Shown piece after piece: positions 11,423 through 19,865 of a stretch of 21,606 bases of DNA. This stretch comes from JACQKT01 sp038063055 (GTDB taxonomy: Bacteria > Patescibacteriota > Minisyncoccia > UBA6257 > 2-01-FULL-56-20). How positions within the stretch are numbered: position 1 is the first letter of the stretch; every line of letters begins with the position of its first letter. The notes under the pieces are model-generated. The model saw nothing but the letters and a program-made list of their open reading frames with translations, was not told where the DNA came from and made no database searches. A program made the position numbers and the translations under genes. The stretch lies in contig JBBTVY010000006.1 of NCBI GenBank assembly GCA_038063055.1, positions 1 to 21,606 on the forward strand, read 5' to 3'.

Positions 11423-13678
11423 ATGGATGCACCGGATCTCAAAAAACTGATTGCGGGATTTTTGGTGTTTTCGGCGCTTACCAGCGCCATAACTTTAATT
11501 TCTCTGAACTTAATCGGGACGCCGAAACCCGCCCAAGAAGTTCTTCAAATCGAAGGGAAAAACCCTCTATCGACAATAAGCGATAACGCTCTCGTCGAGA
11601 AACTTCCCGACAACGGAGGGCAAACAAACATCTCGGCTTCCGGACAAACGGACGGCGGTCTTTCCGACCCGTCCAATCTGACGAATAATTTGGCCAATGT
11701 TTTTGCCGAACAGATGATTGCCAACAACCGGAACGGGCCGCAGTACGACCAGAACGGCGAGCCGACCGTGCTCAAACTGCCCGGCGAGGACAAAGCGGCG
11801 GAGATGATAAAACAGGCGCTGTCCAAAACCTCGTTTGATTTCGACGACAAAGTATCGGTTCCAGTGTATAAAATCGCCAACTCTTTCGGTCCGAAAGATG
11901 TTTCCGGTTATTTGGAACAGGTTTACGCGATTCTTGGGCAGGTTTCGTCCAGCACCAAATCGTCGCTTGCCGATATCCAAAATCCAACGGCCGACGACAT
12001 GGCTATCCCGGGGCTTGCCATTGAAGCGGCTCTCGCGAAACTTTCTTCCCTGTCGGTGCCGAAGCCCTTCGTGGAACTTCACACGACTCTTCTGAGATTT
12101 TTCTCGAACCAAAAAAATGTTTTTAACGCGGTCGCCGATTACCAGTCGGACCCAATGAAAACGATTGTCGCTCTTCAGAATGAAGAAGAAATAATAAATC
12201 GAGACCTGACGCGAGTTAAAAACGCGGCGATGAAAGTGGACAAGGAAACTCTTTCTTTAAACAACGACCCCGCGTGGGAAAAATTGTATTCCGAAATCTT
12301 CGGCGTTAAAAAAGCTTACGCTCTTTTTGGTATAGGAGATATTGTTTTCGACCCGTCGGTTTTTGCCCAAGCCGTGGCTACAGTAAGCGCCCTCATAAGC
12401 AACAATCTGGCCCGCATCAGCGAATGGCTTTACACAACGGCTCTACGCATCGCCGTCAACATTCTGATAAACGAATTCCAGAACCAGGTTGTCAACTGGA
12501 TATCCGGCAACGGCAATCCGAAGTTCATCACCGATTGGAGAGGATTTTTAAGAGATGTTGCCAACAAAACCGCCGGCCAGGTTATTTACAATATATCTCC
12601 CGGGCTTTGCAGCGGTTTCGGGTCGTTAATCAGGATTTCGCTCCTACCGGTGCCGTACGCGAATACGGGTGTACGCTGTACGCTGAATCAGGTGGTTAGT
12701 AATGTTCAAAATTTTTTCAACCGATTCCAGACGGGCGGGTGGTACGCCTACAGTTACGCTATGCAGCCCAATAATAACTACTTCGGCGCGCTTATAACGG
12801 CCTATGACAGGCAGTTGACGGAGGTTATGGCCGCCAGGGATGCCGCCAGCAACCAAGCCGTTGCAAGTAAGGGATTCCTCTCCATTAAAAAATGTGTGCA
12901 GACATCCGAAGATGAATTGGGTAACGTAACCTGCGTAAAAGAAATCGATACCACTCCGGGCTCGGTTGTAGGCGAAACGCTTACAACTTCGCTCGGCTGG
13001 AAAGGAAACCAGATTGTAAACGCCCAGAGATTCGAAGATTTGGTGGCGGCAATCGTAAACGCTTCGATAAACAGAATAATCAGAGAAGGGTTAAGTTCTC
13101 TCACTGAAGCCATGAATCCGGCGACACCGTCATTCACGGGCGCCACGCCGACCGGAGTAACCAATCCGGGGAGTTTGGGCGCCACTGCGACCAACGTCAA
13201 TAATCTCATTAATTCCCTGAGTCAAACCGGGGTTTTTGAGCAAAACCAAATTATCATCGATGCCGACACTCAATGGCTGTCGCTCGAATCCCAGGCAACG
13301 ACTTCGGCCATAGCCCTGCTCAATCAGCTTTCGGCTTCCTGTACGGATATTTCGGCGCAGATATCCCAAAAAATCAGCGAGTTAAATTCGCTCACGGCCA
13401 CCACGCAAACCGAATTAAACAACGCCAATGCCATTAACAATTTTAGGAGCGCCGCCCAAACCGCCACCTCCACGCAGGAAATCGCCAATCTGCTTAATGC
13501 GCTTCAATCCATCGACATAAATCGGATAGAGAGCGCGGCGACCGCCGCACAGGACCGCCTGGCCGCTCTTCTGCACTTTATTTCGGTTGTTCAATCGAGT
13601 TTGCTTAACGGCAATTGCAACATAACTCTGCCGTCGCTCACTTCTCCGCCGCAAACTAACGGCAACACTGGCGATTAA
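11423..13678 (+). CDS. Large membrane-anchored exported protein, first gene of the type IV secretion-like locus
   Basis: I do not recognise a named family with confidence. 751 residues. One N-terminal membrane segment (about 8-31, LIAGFLVFSALTSAITLISL) is followed by a long outside-facing part. Residues 35-130 are polar and low-complexity, 145-320 are helical, and 320-370 are amphipathic (NNLARISEWLYTTALRIAVNI). About 390-540 contain four Cys, with ITTPGSVV-like DTTPGSVVGETL; two more Cys follow near the end. Six in total fits disulfides outside the membrane. The tail (about 640-735) is a coiled coil (QISQKISELNSLTATT). The position before VirB6 suggests a structural or pilus-associated part such as VirB5/TrbJ, but that is inference from context. 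AAGGAG at 11415-11420 lies very close to the ATG, and TATAAT at 11408-11413 could be a -10 element. Confidence 0.85.
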   Translation: MDAPDLKKLIAGFLVFSALTSAITLISLNLIGTPKPAQEVLQIEGKNPLSTISDNALVEKLPDNGGQTNISASGQTDGGLSDPSNLTNNLANVFAEQMIANNRNGPQYDQNGEPTVLKLPGEDKAAEMIKQALSKTSFDFDDKVSVPVYKIANSFGPKDVSGYLEQVYAILGQVSSSTKSSLADIQNPTADDMAIPGLAIEAALAKLSSLSVPKPFVELHTTLLRFFSNQKNVFNAVADYQSDPMKTIVALQNEEEIINRDLTRVKNAAMKVDKETLSLNNDPAWEKLYSEIFGVKKAYALFGIGDIVFDPSVFAQAVATVSALISNNLARISEWLYTTALRIAVNILINEFQNQVVNWISGNGNPKFITDWRGFLRDVANKTAGQVIYNISPGLCSGFGSLIRISLLPVPYANTGVRCTLNQVVSNVQNFFNRFQTGGWYAYSYAMQPNNNYFGALITAYDRQLTEVMAARDAASNQAVASKGFLSIKKCVQTSEDELGNVTCVKEIDTTPGSVVGETLTTSLGWKGNQIVNAQRFEDLVAAIVNASINRIIREGLSSLTEAMNPATPSFTGATPTGVTNPGSLGATATNVNNLINSLSQTGVFEQNQIIIDADTQWLSLESQATTSAIALLNQLSASCTDISAQISQKISELNSLTATTQTELNNANAINNFRSAAQTATSTQEIANLLNALQSIDINRIESAATAAQDRLAALLHFISVVQSSLLNGNCNITLPSLTSPPQTNGNTGD

Positions 13679-13684
13679 GAAATA

Positions 13685-15790
13685 ATGACGCGAATTTTAA
13701 AAAACTTTACCGGACAGAAAACCAAATGGGTTGTTTGGCTTTTCTGTCTGGCGGTCCTGGCAATGCCTTTATTCGCCGGCGCCCAACCGGAACCGACTGG
13801 AAATGAACCTTATGATACCGCCCCGAGCGAAAGCGTCGCCGGCAAGGTAGCCAGTTGGGTTTTTGGAAGTATTGGCGGTGTACTCGGGGCGGTAATCGGC
13901 TGGATTGCTTTTGTCATCAATTATGTCATAGCTTCGATTTTCGGCGTTGCCATTTCTATAATTTCCTATTTCATAAGCATAGTCATACAACTGAATACAA
14001 ACATAGTGCGTTCCAAAATGGTCACTTCAGGTTTTCAGGTAACTTTGGCCATTGCCAATCTTGGGTTCGTTCTGGCCATCATCGTCATCGCCATAATGAC
14101 GATTTTGAGGTACGAGACCTACGCTCTCAAGCAAACTCTCTGGAAACTTGTGGCCGCCGCGATTCTTGTCAATTTCAGTTTGGTCATCGCCGCCGCCATC
14201 CTCAATTTCGCCGACACGCTGACGCTTTATTTTTTGAACAGCTTTAACCCGGGCGGAAGCGGCAGCAGTTTTGACGCATTCGCCACATCAATAGCAAACG
14301 CTTTCGCGCCGCAAAGGCTTTTCCTTAACTTGAATTTTCAGGGTCAGGCGGTTACTCCGAATTTAGACGCGTTGCAGGGAGCGGGTAAGAATTTCGGCGC
14401 CACATTGGTTGCCTTAATGAATCTCGTTTTCCCGACAATTTTCCTCATACTCACCGTGATAGCTCTCGGCGGGCTGTTTATAATGCTCCTTATAAGGTAC
14501 ATCTATCTCGGCATTCTTATAATCCTGATGCCAATGGCCTGGCTCCTCTGGATTTTCCCGCTCACCTCCGGCCAGTGGAAAAAATGGTGGAGTAAATTCA
14601 TAGAATGGACAATGTTCGCTCCGATAGTCGTATTTTTCATCTACCTTGCCATTCTGACGATGGGCGGAACCTCGGCAAACCAAACCGGCAACCCAAATTC
14701 GTTTTTAAGCGGGCTTGGCGTGGTTGAAGACCCGACCAGCCCAATTGTCGGTTCCGTTTCAAATTCCCTCGGCGGCTTCACCGGCGATTTCGCCAAAACT
14801 GTTCTCGGAAGCATGCTTCAGATGGCGATGATGGCGGCAATGCTTTTCGCCGGTTTGTTTATGGCCAAAGCGATGGGCATAACGTTCGCTGCAGCCACAG
14901 TCGCCGGGGCAACGGCGGTAACTTCAGGATTCGGCGGGTTCGTCAAAAGGAGGGCGCAAATAGCCGGTGGAGCAACCATGCGAAAGTTAGGGATGCAAAA
15001 GGCAGCCACGAAACTTCAAGAATTTGGAGCTAAAAGAGGTGTTGTTGGCCGAACTCTTGCTTATCCGGTTCGCATAGCCGGACGCGGCTTGGAGTCCACC
15101 ATGGTTGCCACAAGGGAAGATTTGGTCAAGGACGCAGAAAAAAGATTGTCCGGCGAGACAAACGACCAGCTTATCCGCGGCAAGTCTACTTTCACGACGC
15201 CGGAAAAAATAGCGGCGACCAAGGAGTTATTCAGCCGCGGCGCGATAGAAAACCTGGATGACAGCGATGTTAAAGAAGCTGATTTTAAAAACTATGGACA
15301 AGAGAATTTCCGTAAAAAATTCGACAATCAAGGGAGATTATCCAATGACGAAATGCTCGACGCTTTGCCGGACGCGATGACGGGCAACTTCGACAAATTA
15401 GACAAAGCGGTAGAGAAGTTTATAGCCACCCTCACTAAGTCCGATATTTCCCAAAACAAGCAACTAAACGATATTTTTGGCGGCGGGAAATTCATGGGGC
15501 GAGACGCCACTCAAATGAAGTTTGTGAATGAAACAATTATAAAGCAAATGGCGCTTGATAGACCCGAATTGATTTCTTCAATTATACCTAAACTAAAGGG
15601 TTCCGCGCTTGAAAACTTCAAGAAAATGTTCACGCTTGCCAAAGGGAATATGACTGCAGAACAGAAGGAAAAAGTGGATAAACAATTCGAGAAAATGATA
15701 GAAAATAATATTTTCTACTACGGCGGCGACTCGGGAACTCCAGGGGGGACAATTCCTCCTCCGTCATCGCCGCCCCCGGGCGCTAAATGA
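13685..15790 (+). CDS. VirB6/TrbL-like polytopic membrane protein
   Basis: 701 residues, 6 nt after the preceding gene. An N-terminal signal or membrane segment (about 13-33) ends in AGAQPE. About six to eight further membrane segments occupy roughly 50-420, including IGWIAFVINYVIASIFGVAI, FVLAIIVIAIMTIL, ILVNFSLVIAAAIL, FPTIFLILTVIALGGLF, YLGILIILMPMAWLLWIFPL and APIVVFFIYLAILTMGG. The pattern W-KW--KFI-W--F-P in the middle (GQWKKWWSKFIEWTMFAP) is what I associate with VirB6/TrbL relatives in Gram-positive and CPR systems. A cytoplasmic charged region of about 280 residues follows, ending in a proline-rich tail (PPPSSPPPG). In type IV systems VirB6 forms part of the inner-membrane channel. 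Stop is TGA. Confidence 0.8.
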   Translation: MTRILKNFTGQKTKWVVWLFCLAVLAMPLFAGAQPEPTGNEPYDTAPSESVAGKVASWVFGSIGGVLGAVIGWIAFVINYVIASIFGVAISIISYFISIVIQLNTNIVRSKMVTSGFQVTLAIANLGFVLAIIVIAIMTILRYETYALKQTLWKLVAAAILVNFSLVIAAAILNFADTLTLYFLNSFNPGGSGSSFDAFATSIANAFAPQRLFLNLNFQGQAVTPNLDALQGAGKNFGATLVALMNLVFPTIFLILTVIALGGLFIMLLIRYIYLGILIILMPMAWLLWIFPLTSGQWKKWWSKFIEWTMFAPIVVFFIYLAILTMGGTSANQTGNPNSFLSGLGVVEDPTSPIVGSVSNSLGGFTGDFAKTVLGSMLQMAMMAAMLFAGLFMAKAMGITFAAATVAGATAVTSGFGGFVKRRAQIAGGATMRKLGMQKAATKLQEFGAKRGVVGRTLAYPVRIAGRGLESTMVATREDLVKDAEKRLSGETNDQLIRGKSTFTTPEKIAATKELFSRGAIENLDDSDVKEADFKNYGQENFRKKFDNQGRLSNDEMLDALPDAMTGNFDKLDKAVEKFIATLTKSDISQNKQLNDIFGGGKFMGRDATQMKFVNETIIKQMALDRPELISSIIPKLKGSALENFKKMFTLAKGNMTAEQKEKVDKQFEKMIENNIFYYGGDSGTPGGTIPPPSSPPPGAK

Positions 15791-15800
15791 TAACTAAACT

Positions 15801-16712
15801 ATGTCAACCCAAATTCCAAGCAAACAATTATTCACCCGCTGGGACGCCCTGCCCGACTCTCTTAAAGAGGCGATTGCTTCAGAAACTAATTCGAATGTTG
15901 TCTGGAAAGCCGCGGAAGACGAACACTTGCCGAAGGAAAAAATCGTCATGGTGTCGAGGCTTGCCGGCTATGTCCTTATGGGTTTCATTCACCCCGAAGA
16001 CCTTACCGGCGAGATAAAAGATTCGCTTGGAATTGACGCTCGTATCGCCTCGAGCGTCGCCAATTCCATCAACACGAAAATTTTCCAGCCGCTGCGCGAC
16101 GAACTCGAAAAAATTTACGCGCCTGCGCTGAGCGAAGTCGAAGCGTCTGCCGCGGAAGAAAAAGAGCGGGGCGGATATCAAAAACCGGTCATGGTCGAAG
16201 AGATAGCAAAACCAATGCCGCGACCGGAAAAACCGATACCTGCCCCGATTGCGCCGTCAAAAATTCCCGCGGTTCCGCGGCCATCGGCTCCTTTTATGCT
16301 TCATCGTGAATCCGAATCGCAACCCGGAATGCGGCCTCAGCCCAATTTCAAGGTCATCATGCCGGGAGAACAATTCGGCAAGATGGACCAGAAGTGGACG
16401 GCGCCGCCAAAACCGGCTCAGATTGAAACCGGTTTTGTTCCAAAAGCCGCGCCTAGAATACCCGAAAAGGATTCGCTGGTAGTCCATTACAGCGAAATGA
16501 GAACTCCTCTGGCGCCGGCTGAAAAAAATCGCGTTGTCTCTGCGGTTCCGCCTGCGCTGAGCGGAGTCGAAGCGCCAGCACCGCAATCAACAATTCAAAA
16601 CGCGGGCATCAAACCAATTACTCCGCAGCCGCCGAAACCGGCGACAACGACAAAAAACGTTGTGCCGGAGAATCTCCAGAGGCCGGAACTTCCCGCAGGA
16701 GATAAAAAATAA
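15801..16712 (+). CDS. Proline-rich protein with N-terminal helical domain, unknown function
   Basis: 303 residues. Residues 1-105 form a compact helical domain (DALPDSLKEAIASE, VMVSRLAGYVLMGFIHPEDL, ARIASSVANSINTKIFQPL). Residues 106-303 are disordered and Pro/Ala/Lys-rich. There is no signal or membrane segment, so it is probably cytoplasmic, perhaps docking on the VirB6-like C-terminal domain or the ATPase (inference). Two copies of a 30-nt genomic repeat are translated in it: APALSEVEAS (about 107-116) and PALSGVEAPA (about 251-260). The start at 15801 leaves 10 nt after the previous stop. I do not recognise a characterised family. Confidence 0.8.
   Translation: MSTQIPSKQLFTRWDALPDSLKEAIASETNSNVVWKAAEDEHLPKEKIVMVSRLAGYVLMGFIHPEDLTGEIKDSLGIDARIASSVANSINTKIFQPLRDELEKIYAPALSEVEASAAEEKERGGYQKPVMVEEIAKPMPRPEKPIPAPIAPSKIPAVPRPSAPFMLHRESESQPGMRPQPNFKVIMPGEQFGKMDQKWTAPPKPAQIETGFVPKAAPRIPEKDSLVVHYSEMRTPLAPAEKNRVVSAVPPALSGVEAPAPQSTIQNAGIKPITPQPPKPATTTKNVVPENLQRPELPAGDKK
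16121..16150 (+). repeat. TGAGCGAAGTCGAAG repeat, in-gene copy 1
   Basis: GCCTGCGCTGAGCG-A-AGTCGAAGCG then TCTGC. Matches 16550-16579 at 27 of 30 positions and shares TGAGC...TCGAAG with 7232-7256 between genes. It lies just after the folded N-terminal domain. Confidence 0.8.
16550..16579 (+). repeat. TGAGCGGAGTCGAAG repeat, in-gene copy 2
   Basis: Same 30-nt unit as 16121-16150, in the same orientation and same reading frame, inside the disordered tail. The three differences are A/G, T/C and T/A. Confidence 0.8.
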
Positions 16713-16830
16713 AAATGTCTAATTTCTAATCAATGACCAATGACAAAATGTTCAATTCCCAAACTTTTAGAAACTTATTAATTGGGATTTGATTAGGTCA
16801 ATTAGGAATTAGTCATTAGAAATTTATCGT
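16713..16830. repeat. Imperfect AT-rich inverted repeat before prgI
   Basis: The left half (AAATGTCTAATTTCTAATC, ATGACCAATGACA, CAATTCCCAA) is roughly complementary to the right half (ATTGGGATTTGATTAGGTC, AATTAGGAATTAGTCATTAG, AAATTT). It fills the gap and ends a few bases before the prgI ATG. No gene is visible. Confidence 0.55.
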
Positions 16831-17193
16831 ATGCAATTCCAAGTACCACAATTCATAGACGTGGAAGACAAGATAGTCGGGCCGCTGACGCTCAAGCAAT
16901 TCCTTTATATAGCCTCCGGAGCCGGCCTGAGCTTGCTCCTCTTTTTTATCGTCCAGGCGTGGCTCTGGTTTATCCTGTCAATTTTCATAATATCCGGCGC
17001 CGTGACTTTGTCTATGGTTAAAATAAACGGCCAGCCGCTCATGAAAACGGTCGTTTCGGCAATCGGGTTTTATTGGCGTCCGCAAACATACGTCTGGCAG
17101 CCGGAAAACAAAAAATCGAAAAAACAGAGTCGTCACTTGAAAAATTCGGCGAAGGATTTTCATTGGAAAATGTCATTTCCGGCATGTCTTTAA
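16831..17193 (+). CDS. PrgI family protein (VirB3-like), reading frame broken near the end
   Basis: The N-terminal 90 residues match the PrgI pattern: MQFQVPQFIDVEDKIVGPLT, then two close membrane segments (about 26-45 FLYIASGAGLSLLLFFIVQAW and 47-62 LWFILSIFIISGAVTL), then INGQPL and FYWRPQTYVWQPENKK. PrgI proteins are small inner-membrane parts of Gram-positive-type conjugation machines and correspond to VirB3. As annotated the frame continues with SKKQSRHLKNSAKDFHW and stops at 17193, a tail unlike the rest. The -1 frame carries a longer, well-formed C-terminus from about 17115 to 17339. Full-length protein would be about 169 residues. Confidence 0.85.
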   Translation: MQFQVPQFIDVEDKIVGPLTLKQFLYIASGAGLSLLLFFIVQAWLWFILSIFIISGAVTLSMVKINGQPLMKTVVSAIGFYWRPQTYVWQPENKKSKKQSRHLKNSAKDFHWKMSFPACL

Positions 17194-17339
17194 AGAAGTC
17201 ATGGCAAAATCTCCAGACGGGGAGCAAAGTCGCCGCCGAAGAAGGGAAATGGCTGGCCAGAAGAGCGCACGAGCGTTACGAAATAGTCCGAAAAATCGCG
17301 GGAGACAGACAAGCGGTAAGAAGAGTGGACTACAGGTAA
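17112..17339 (+). other. Probable C-terminus of PrgI in the -1 frame
   Basis: After CAA AAA in the -1 frame this reads ATC GAA AAA, giving IEKTESSLEKFGEGFSLENV and ending RQAVRRVDYR at TAA. A slip back by one base on the six A's at 17110-17115 joins it cleanly to PENKK. It has an ATG at 17073 in its own frame, but that lies inside the membrane-protein coding sequence, so an independent gene is less likely than a frameshift. Confidence 0.65.
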
Positions 17340-17431
17340 AAATTCAAATATCAAAATGCAAAATGAAAAAATGTTAAAATGGGGTCGTCGAGATTTTTGA
17401 TTTTTTCTTTTTAATTTTTTATTTTTCAACA
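17340..17431. repeat. A-rich/T-rich gap before the TraC-like gene
   Basis: The left part is A-rich (TCAAATATCAAAATGCAAAA, TGAAAAAATGTTAAAAT). A short GC centre (GGGGTCGTCGAG) separates it from a T-rich right part (TTTTTGATTTTTTC, TTTTTAATTTTTTATTTTTC) that reaches the next ATG. The halves can pair imperfectly. I see no gene or convincing promoter. Confidence 0.45.
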
Positions 17432-18115
17432 ATGGCCAAAAATTTTGGAAATACGCAGGACTTGGTTGAGGTGGAGTCCATAAAGAACGACGCATTAATC
17501 CTTAAAGACGGCAGCCTCCGCCAAATAGTAATGATAGGCGGAATAAATTTTTCCCTGAAATCGGAAGAGGAACAGGATACGATAACTTACGCGTACCAAA
17601 ATTTTTTGAACAGCATTGATTTCCCGATTCAGACAATCATTCATTCCAGGAAAATAAACATAGAGGACTACCTGGCGTTTCTCGATGGCAGAGCTAGGGA
17701 AGAATCGTCCGAGCTTCTCAAAAATCAAATAGGGGAATACATAGAATTCATACGCTCTTTCGTCGGCGATAATCCGATTATGGCCAAAACTTTTCTCGTG
17801 GTGGTTCCTTTCTTCGCCGTCCAGCTTCCGGACAAACGAACAATAAAAAAAATAGTCCCGTTTTTCGGCAAAAGCGAAAGCGAGGAAGAAAAGAAAGAAG
17901 CTGGCAGGGAAAAAAACGCCGATTTCGAAAAAAACCTGGAGCAGCTGCGGCAGCGCACCAATCAGGTAATCGAAGGACTGCGGGCAATAGATTTGGAAGT
18001 GAAAACTTTGAATAACGAAGAATTGGTGGAGCTTTTCTATAATTTTTACAACCCAAGCACCATTGAAAAGGAAAAAGTATCCGCCGGCGGCGACGCCCAA
18101 AATAAAGAAGAGTAA
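17432..18115 (+). CDS. VirB4/TraC N-terminal-domain-like protein
   Basis: 227 residues, soluble. It starts MAKNFGNTQDLVEVESIKN, then DGSLRQIVMIGGINFSLKS, FLNSIDFPIQTIIHSRKIN, MAKTFLVVVPFF and a C-terminal helical EQLRQRTNQVIEGLRAIDLE and ELVELFYNFYNPST. This layout (questions of substrate contact first, no Walker motifs) is the N-terminal part of VirB4/TraC ATPases encoded as a separate gene. The Walker-containing part follows 11 nt later at 18127. It probably tethers the ATPase to the inner-membrane complex formed by PrgI and the VirB6-like protein. The charged tail (VSAGGDAQNKEE) looks disordered. Family assignment is by layout and context. Confidence 0.75.
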   Translation: MAKNFGNTQDLVEVESIKNDALILKDGSLRQIVMIGGINFSLKSEEEQDTITYAYQNFLNSIDFPIQTIIHSRKINIEDYLAFLDGRAREESSELLKNQIGEYIEFIRSFVGDNPIMAKTFLVVVPFFAVQLPDKRTIKKIVPFFGKSESEEEKKEAGREKNADFEKNLEQLRQRTNQVIEGLRAIDLEVKTLNNEELVELFYNFYNPSTIEKEKVSAGGDAQNKEE

Positions 18116-18126
18116 AAAAAATAATT

Positions 18127-19842
18127 ATGCCTGGAGACCAATTTCCAAATCTTAAAAAAATCATAGCGCCCGCCGGCGTCGGGGTGCAATCGAATTACGT
18201 GAAGCTGGGCGATAAATTCGTCAAGACGTTTTTCGCTTTTTCCTACCCGCGCTATCTGTCGAGCGGCTGGTTCGACCAGATGATAAATTTACCGAACCTT
18301 TTTGACATATCGATTTTCGTGTCGCCGGTCGACACCGGCTTGGCGCTTAAAAACCTCCGGAAAAAAGCCGCGCAGATAGAATCCGAAATAAGCGACCAGC
18401 AGGATAAAGGCATGGTCCGCGACCCGATGTTGGAAACGGCGCTCCGGGACGTTGAAATGCTCCGCGATTCCCTGCAACAGGCGCAGGAAAAAATGTTCAA
18501 TGTCGGACTTTATATCGCCATCTATGCCGACACAATGGAAGAACTGTCCCGGCTCGAAAGCCAGGTGACTTCCATGATGGAAGCCAAGCTTGTCTACATA
18601 AAGCCGGCGCTTTTCCAGCAAATCGAAGGCTTGCTCTCCGTGATGCCGCTTGGCGAAGACAGGCTTTCCGTAACGCAGCCGATGGACTCCGGCCCGATTT
18701 CGTCTTTTTTCCCGTTCGTTTCCGAAGACCTGACTTCCGACGACGGAATACTTTACGGCGTCAACCGGCATAATAACAGTCTGGTCATCTTCGACAGATT
18801 TTCCATGGAAAACGCCAACCAGGTGGTTTTCGCCAAGGCCGGCGCCGGAAAAAGCTACGCCACCAAGCTGGAAATAATAAGGTCTTTGATGATGGGGGTA
18901 GACGTGATAGTCATCGACCCGGAAAACGAATATCAGCGGTTGGCGGAAAGTTTCGGCGGAAGTTTTTTCAATATTTCGCTTTCTTCGCACGAGCACATAA
19001 ACCCGTTCGACATTCCGAGCGTGCCGGAAAACGAATCTCCATCCGACGTTCTCCGGTCGCACATTGTCAATCTGGCTGGTCTGATAAAACTGATGCTCGG
19101 CAAAATAACTCCGGAGGAGGATTCCGTGCTCGACCGGGCCATAACGGAAACTTACGCTTCGCGCGAAATAGTTCCTGGTGAAGATTTTTCCAAGACGCAG
19201 GCGCCTTTACTCGAAGACCTGGAAACGGTCCTAAGAGACCTTGAAGGCGGGCGTGGAATAGCCGAACGGCTTTACAAATTTACAAAGGGCAGTTTTGCCG
19301 GATTCCTCAACCAGCAAACAAACGTGGACGTCAATAACCGGCTGATAGTTTTTTCCATCCGCGACTTGGAAGACGAACTCCGGCCGCTCGCGATGTATGT
19401 CATTTTGAATTTCATCTGGAACATAATACGCGCCAACATGAAAAAGAGAATAATGATAGTCGACGAGGCCTGGTGGATGATGAAATACGAAGAAAGCGCC
19501 GCTTTTCTCTTCGGCCTCGCCAAACGCTGCCGTAAATATTATCTCGGCCTGACCACGGTAACCCAAGACGTCGAGGATTTTCTTCGCTCGCCGTACGGAC
19601 GCCCAATTATTACCAATTCTTCAATACAGCTTCTTCTCCGTCAGGCGCCGGCCACGATTGATATTGTCGCCAAGGCCTTCGGCCTGACCAACGCGGAAAA
19701 AAACTATCTTTTGTCATCGGAAGTAGGAACGGGGCTCTTTTTCGCCGGCCGGCGGCATATTGCCATCCAGATAATCGCGTCTTACTTCGAAGATAGAATA
19801 ATAACGACTGACCCGAAACAACTTCTCGAAAACAAAGAGTGA
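18127..19842 (+). CDS. VirB4-family type IV secretion ATPase
   Basis: 571 residues, cytoplasmic and membrane-associated. It powers assembly and substrate movement in type IV systems. Walker A is AKAGAGKS (236-243); the first Gly of GxxxxGKS is Ala. Walker B is RIMIVDEAWW (441-450), with Asp446 and Glu447. Other VirB4 features are VIDPENEYQRLAESFGG (262-278), NPFDIP (292-297) and the GLTTVTQDVEDFL stretch with Gln480, close to the C-terminal RQAPATIDIVAKAFGLT. The N-terminal 200 residues include a helical pair (ALKNLRKKAAQIESEISDQ) and the conserved SSGWFDQMINLP. It lacks the earlier N-terminal domain, which is the preceding gene. No VirD4 coupling ATPase is present in the window. Confidence 0.93.
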   Translation: MPGDQFPNLKKIIAPAGVGVQSNYVKLGDKFVKTFFAFSYPRYLSSGWFDQMINLPNLFDISIFVSPVDTGLALKNLRKKAAQIESEISDQQDKGMVRDPMLETALRDVEMLRDSLQQAQEKMFNVGLYIAIYADTMEELSRLESQVTSMMEAKLVYIKPALFQQIEGLLSVMPLGEDRLSVTQPMDSGPISSFFPFVSEDLTSDDGILYGVNRHNNSLVIFDRFSMENANQVVFAKAGAGKSYATKLEIIRSLMMGVDVIVIDPENEYQRLAESFGGSFFNISLSSHEHINPFDIPSVPENESPSDVLRSHIVNLAGLIKLMLGKITPEEDSVLDRAITETYASREIVPGEDFSKTQAPLLEDLETVLRDLEGGRGIAERLYKFTKGSFAGFLNQQTNVDVNNRLIVFSIRDLEDELRPLAMYVILNFIWNIIRANMKKRIMIVDEAWWMMKYEESAAFLFGLAKRCRKYYLGLTTVTQDVEDFLRSPYGRPIITNSSIQLLLRQAPATIDIVAKAFGLTNAEKNYLLSSEVGTGLFFAGRRHIAIQIIASYFEDRIITTDPKQLLENKE

Positions 19843-19865
19843 TATAATAAGGTTGGCCCATTGAA

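Noticed and set aside
17073..17339. Independent gene starting at ATG 17073
   Set aside because: The first part overlaps the PrgI coding region in another frame, and the remainder joins PrgI cleanly by a -1 shift at a run of A's.
18289..19062. 257-codon open frame antisense to virB4
   Set aside because: It mirrors the conserved VirB4 coding sequence, including Walker A, and gives a His/Arg/Val-rich product without family features.
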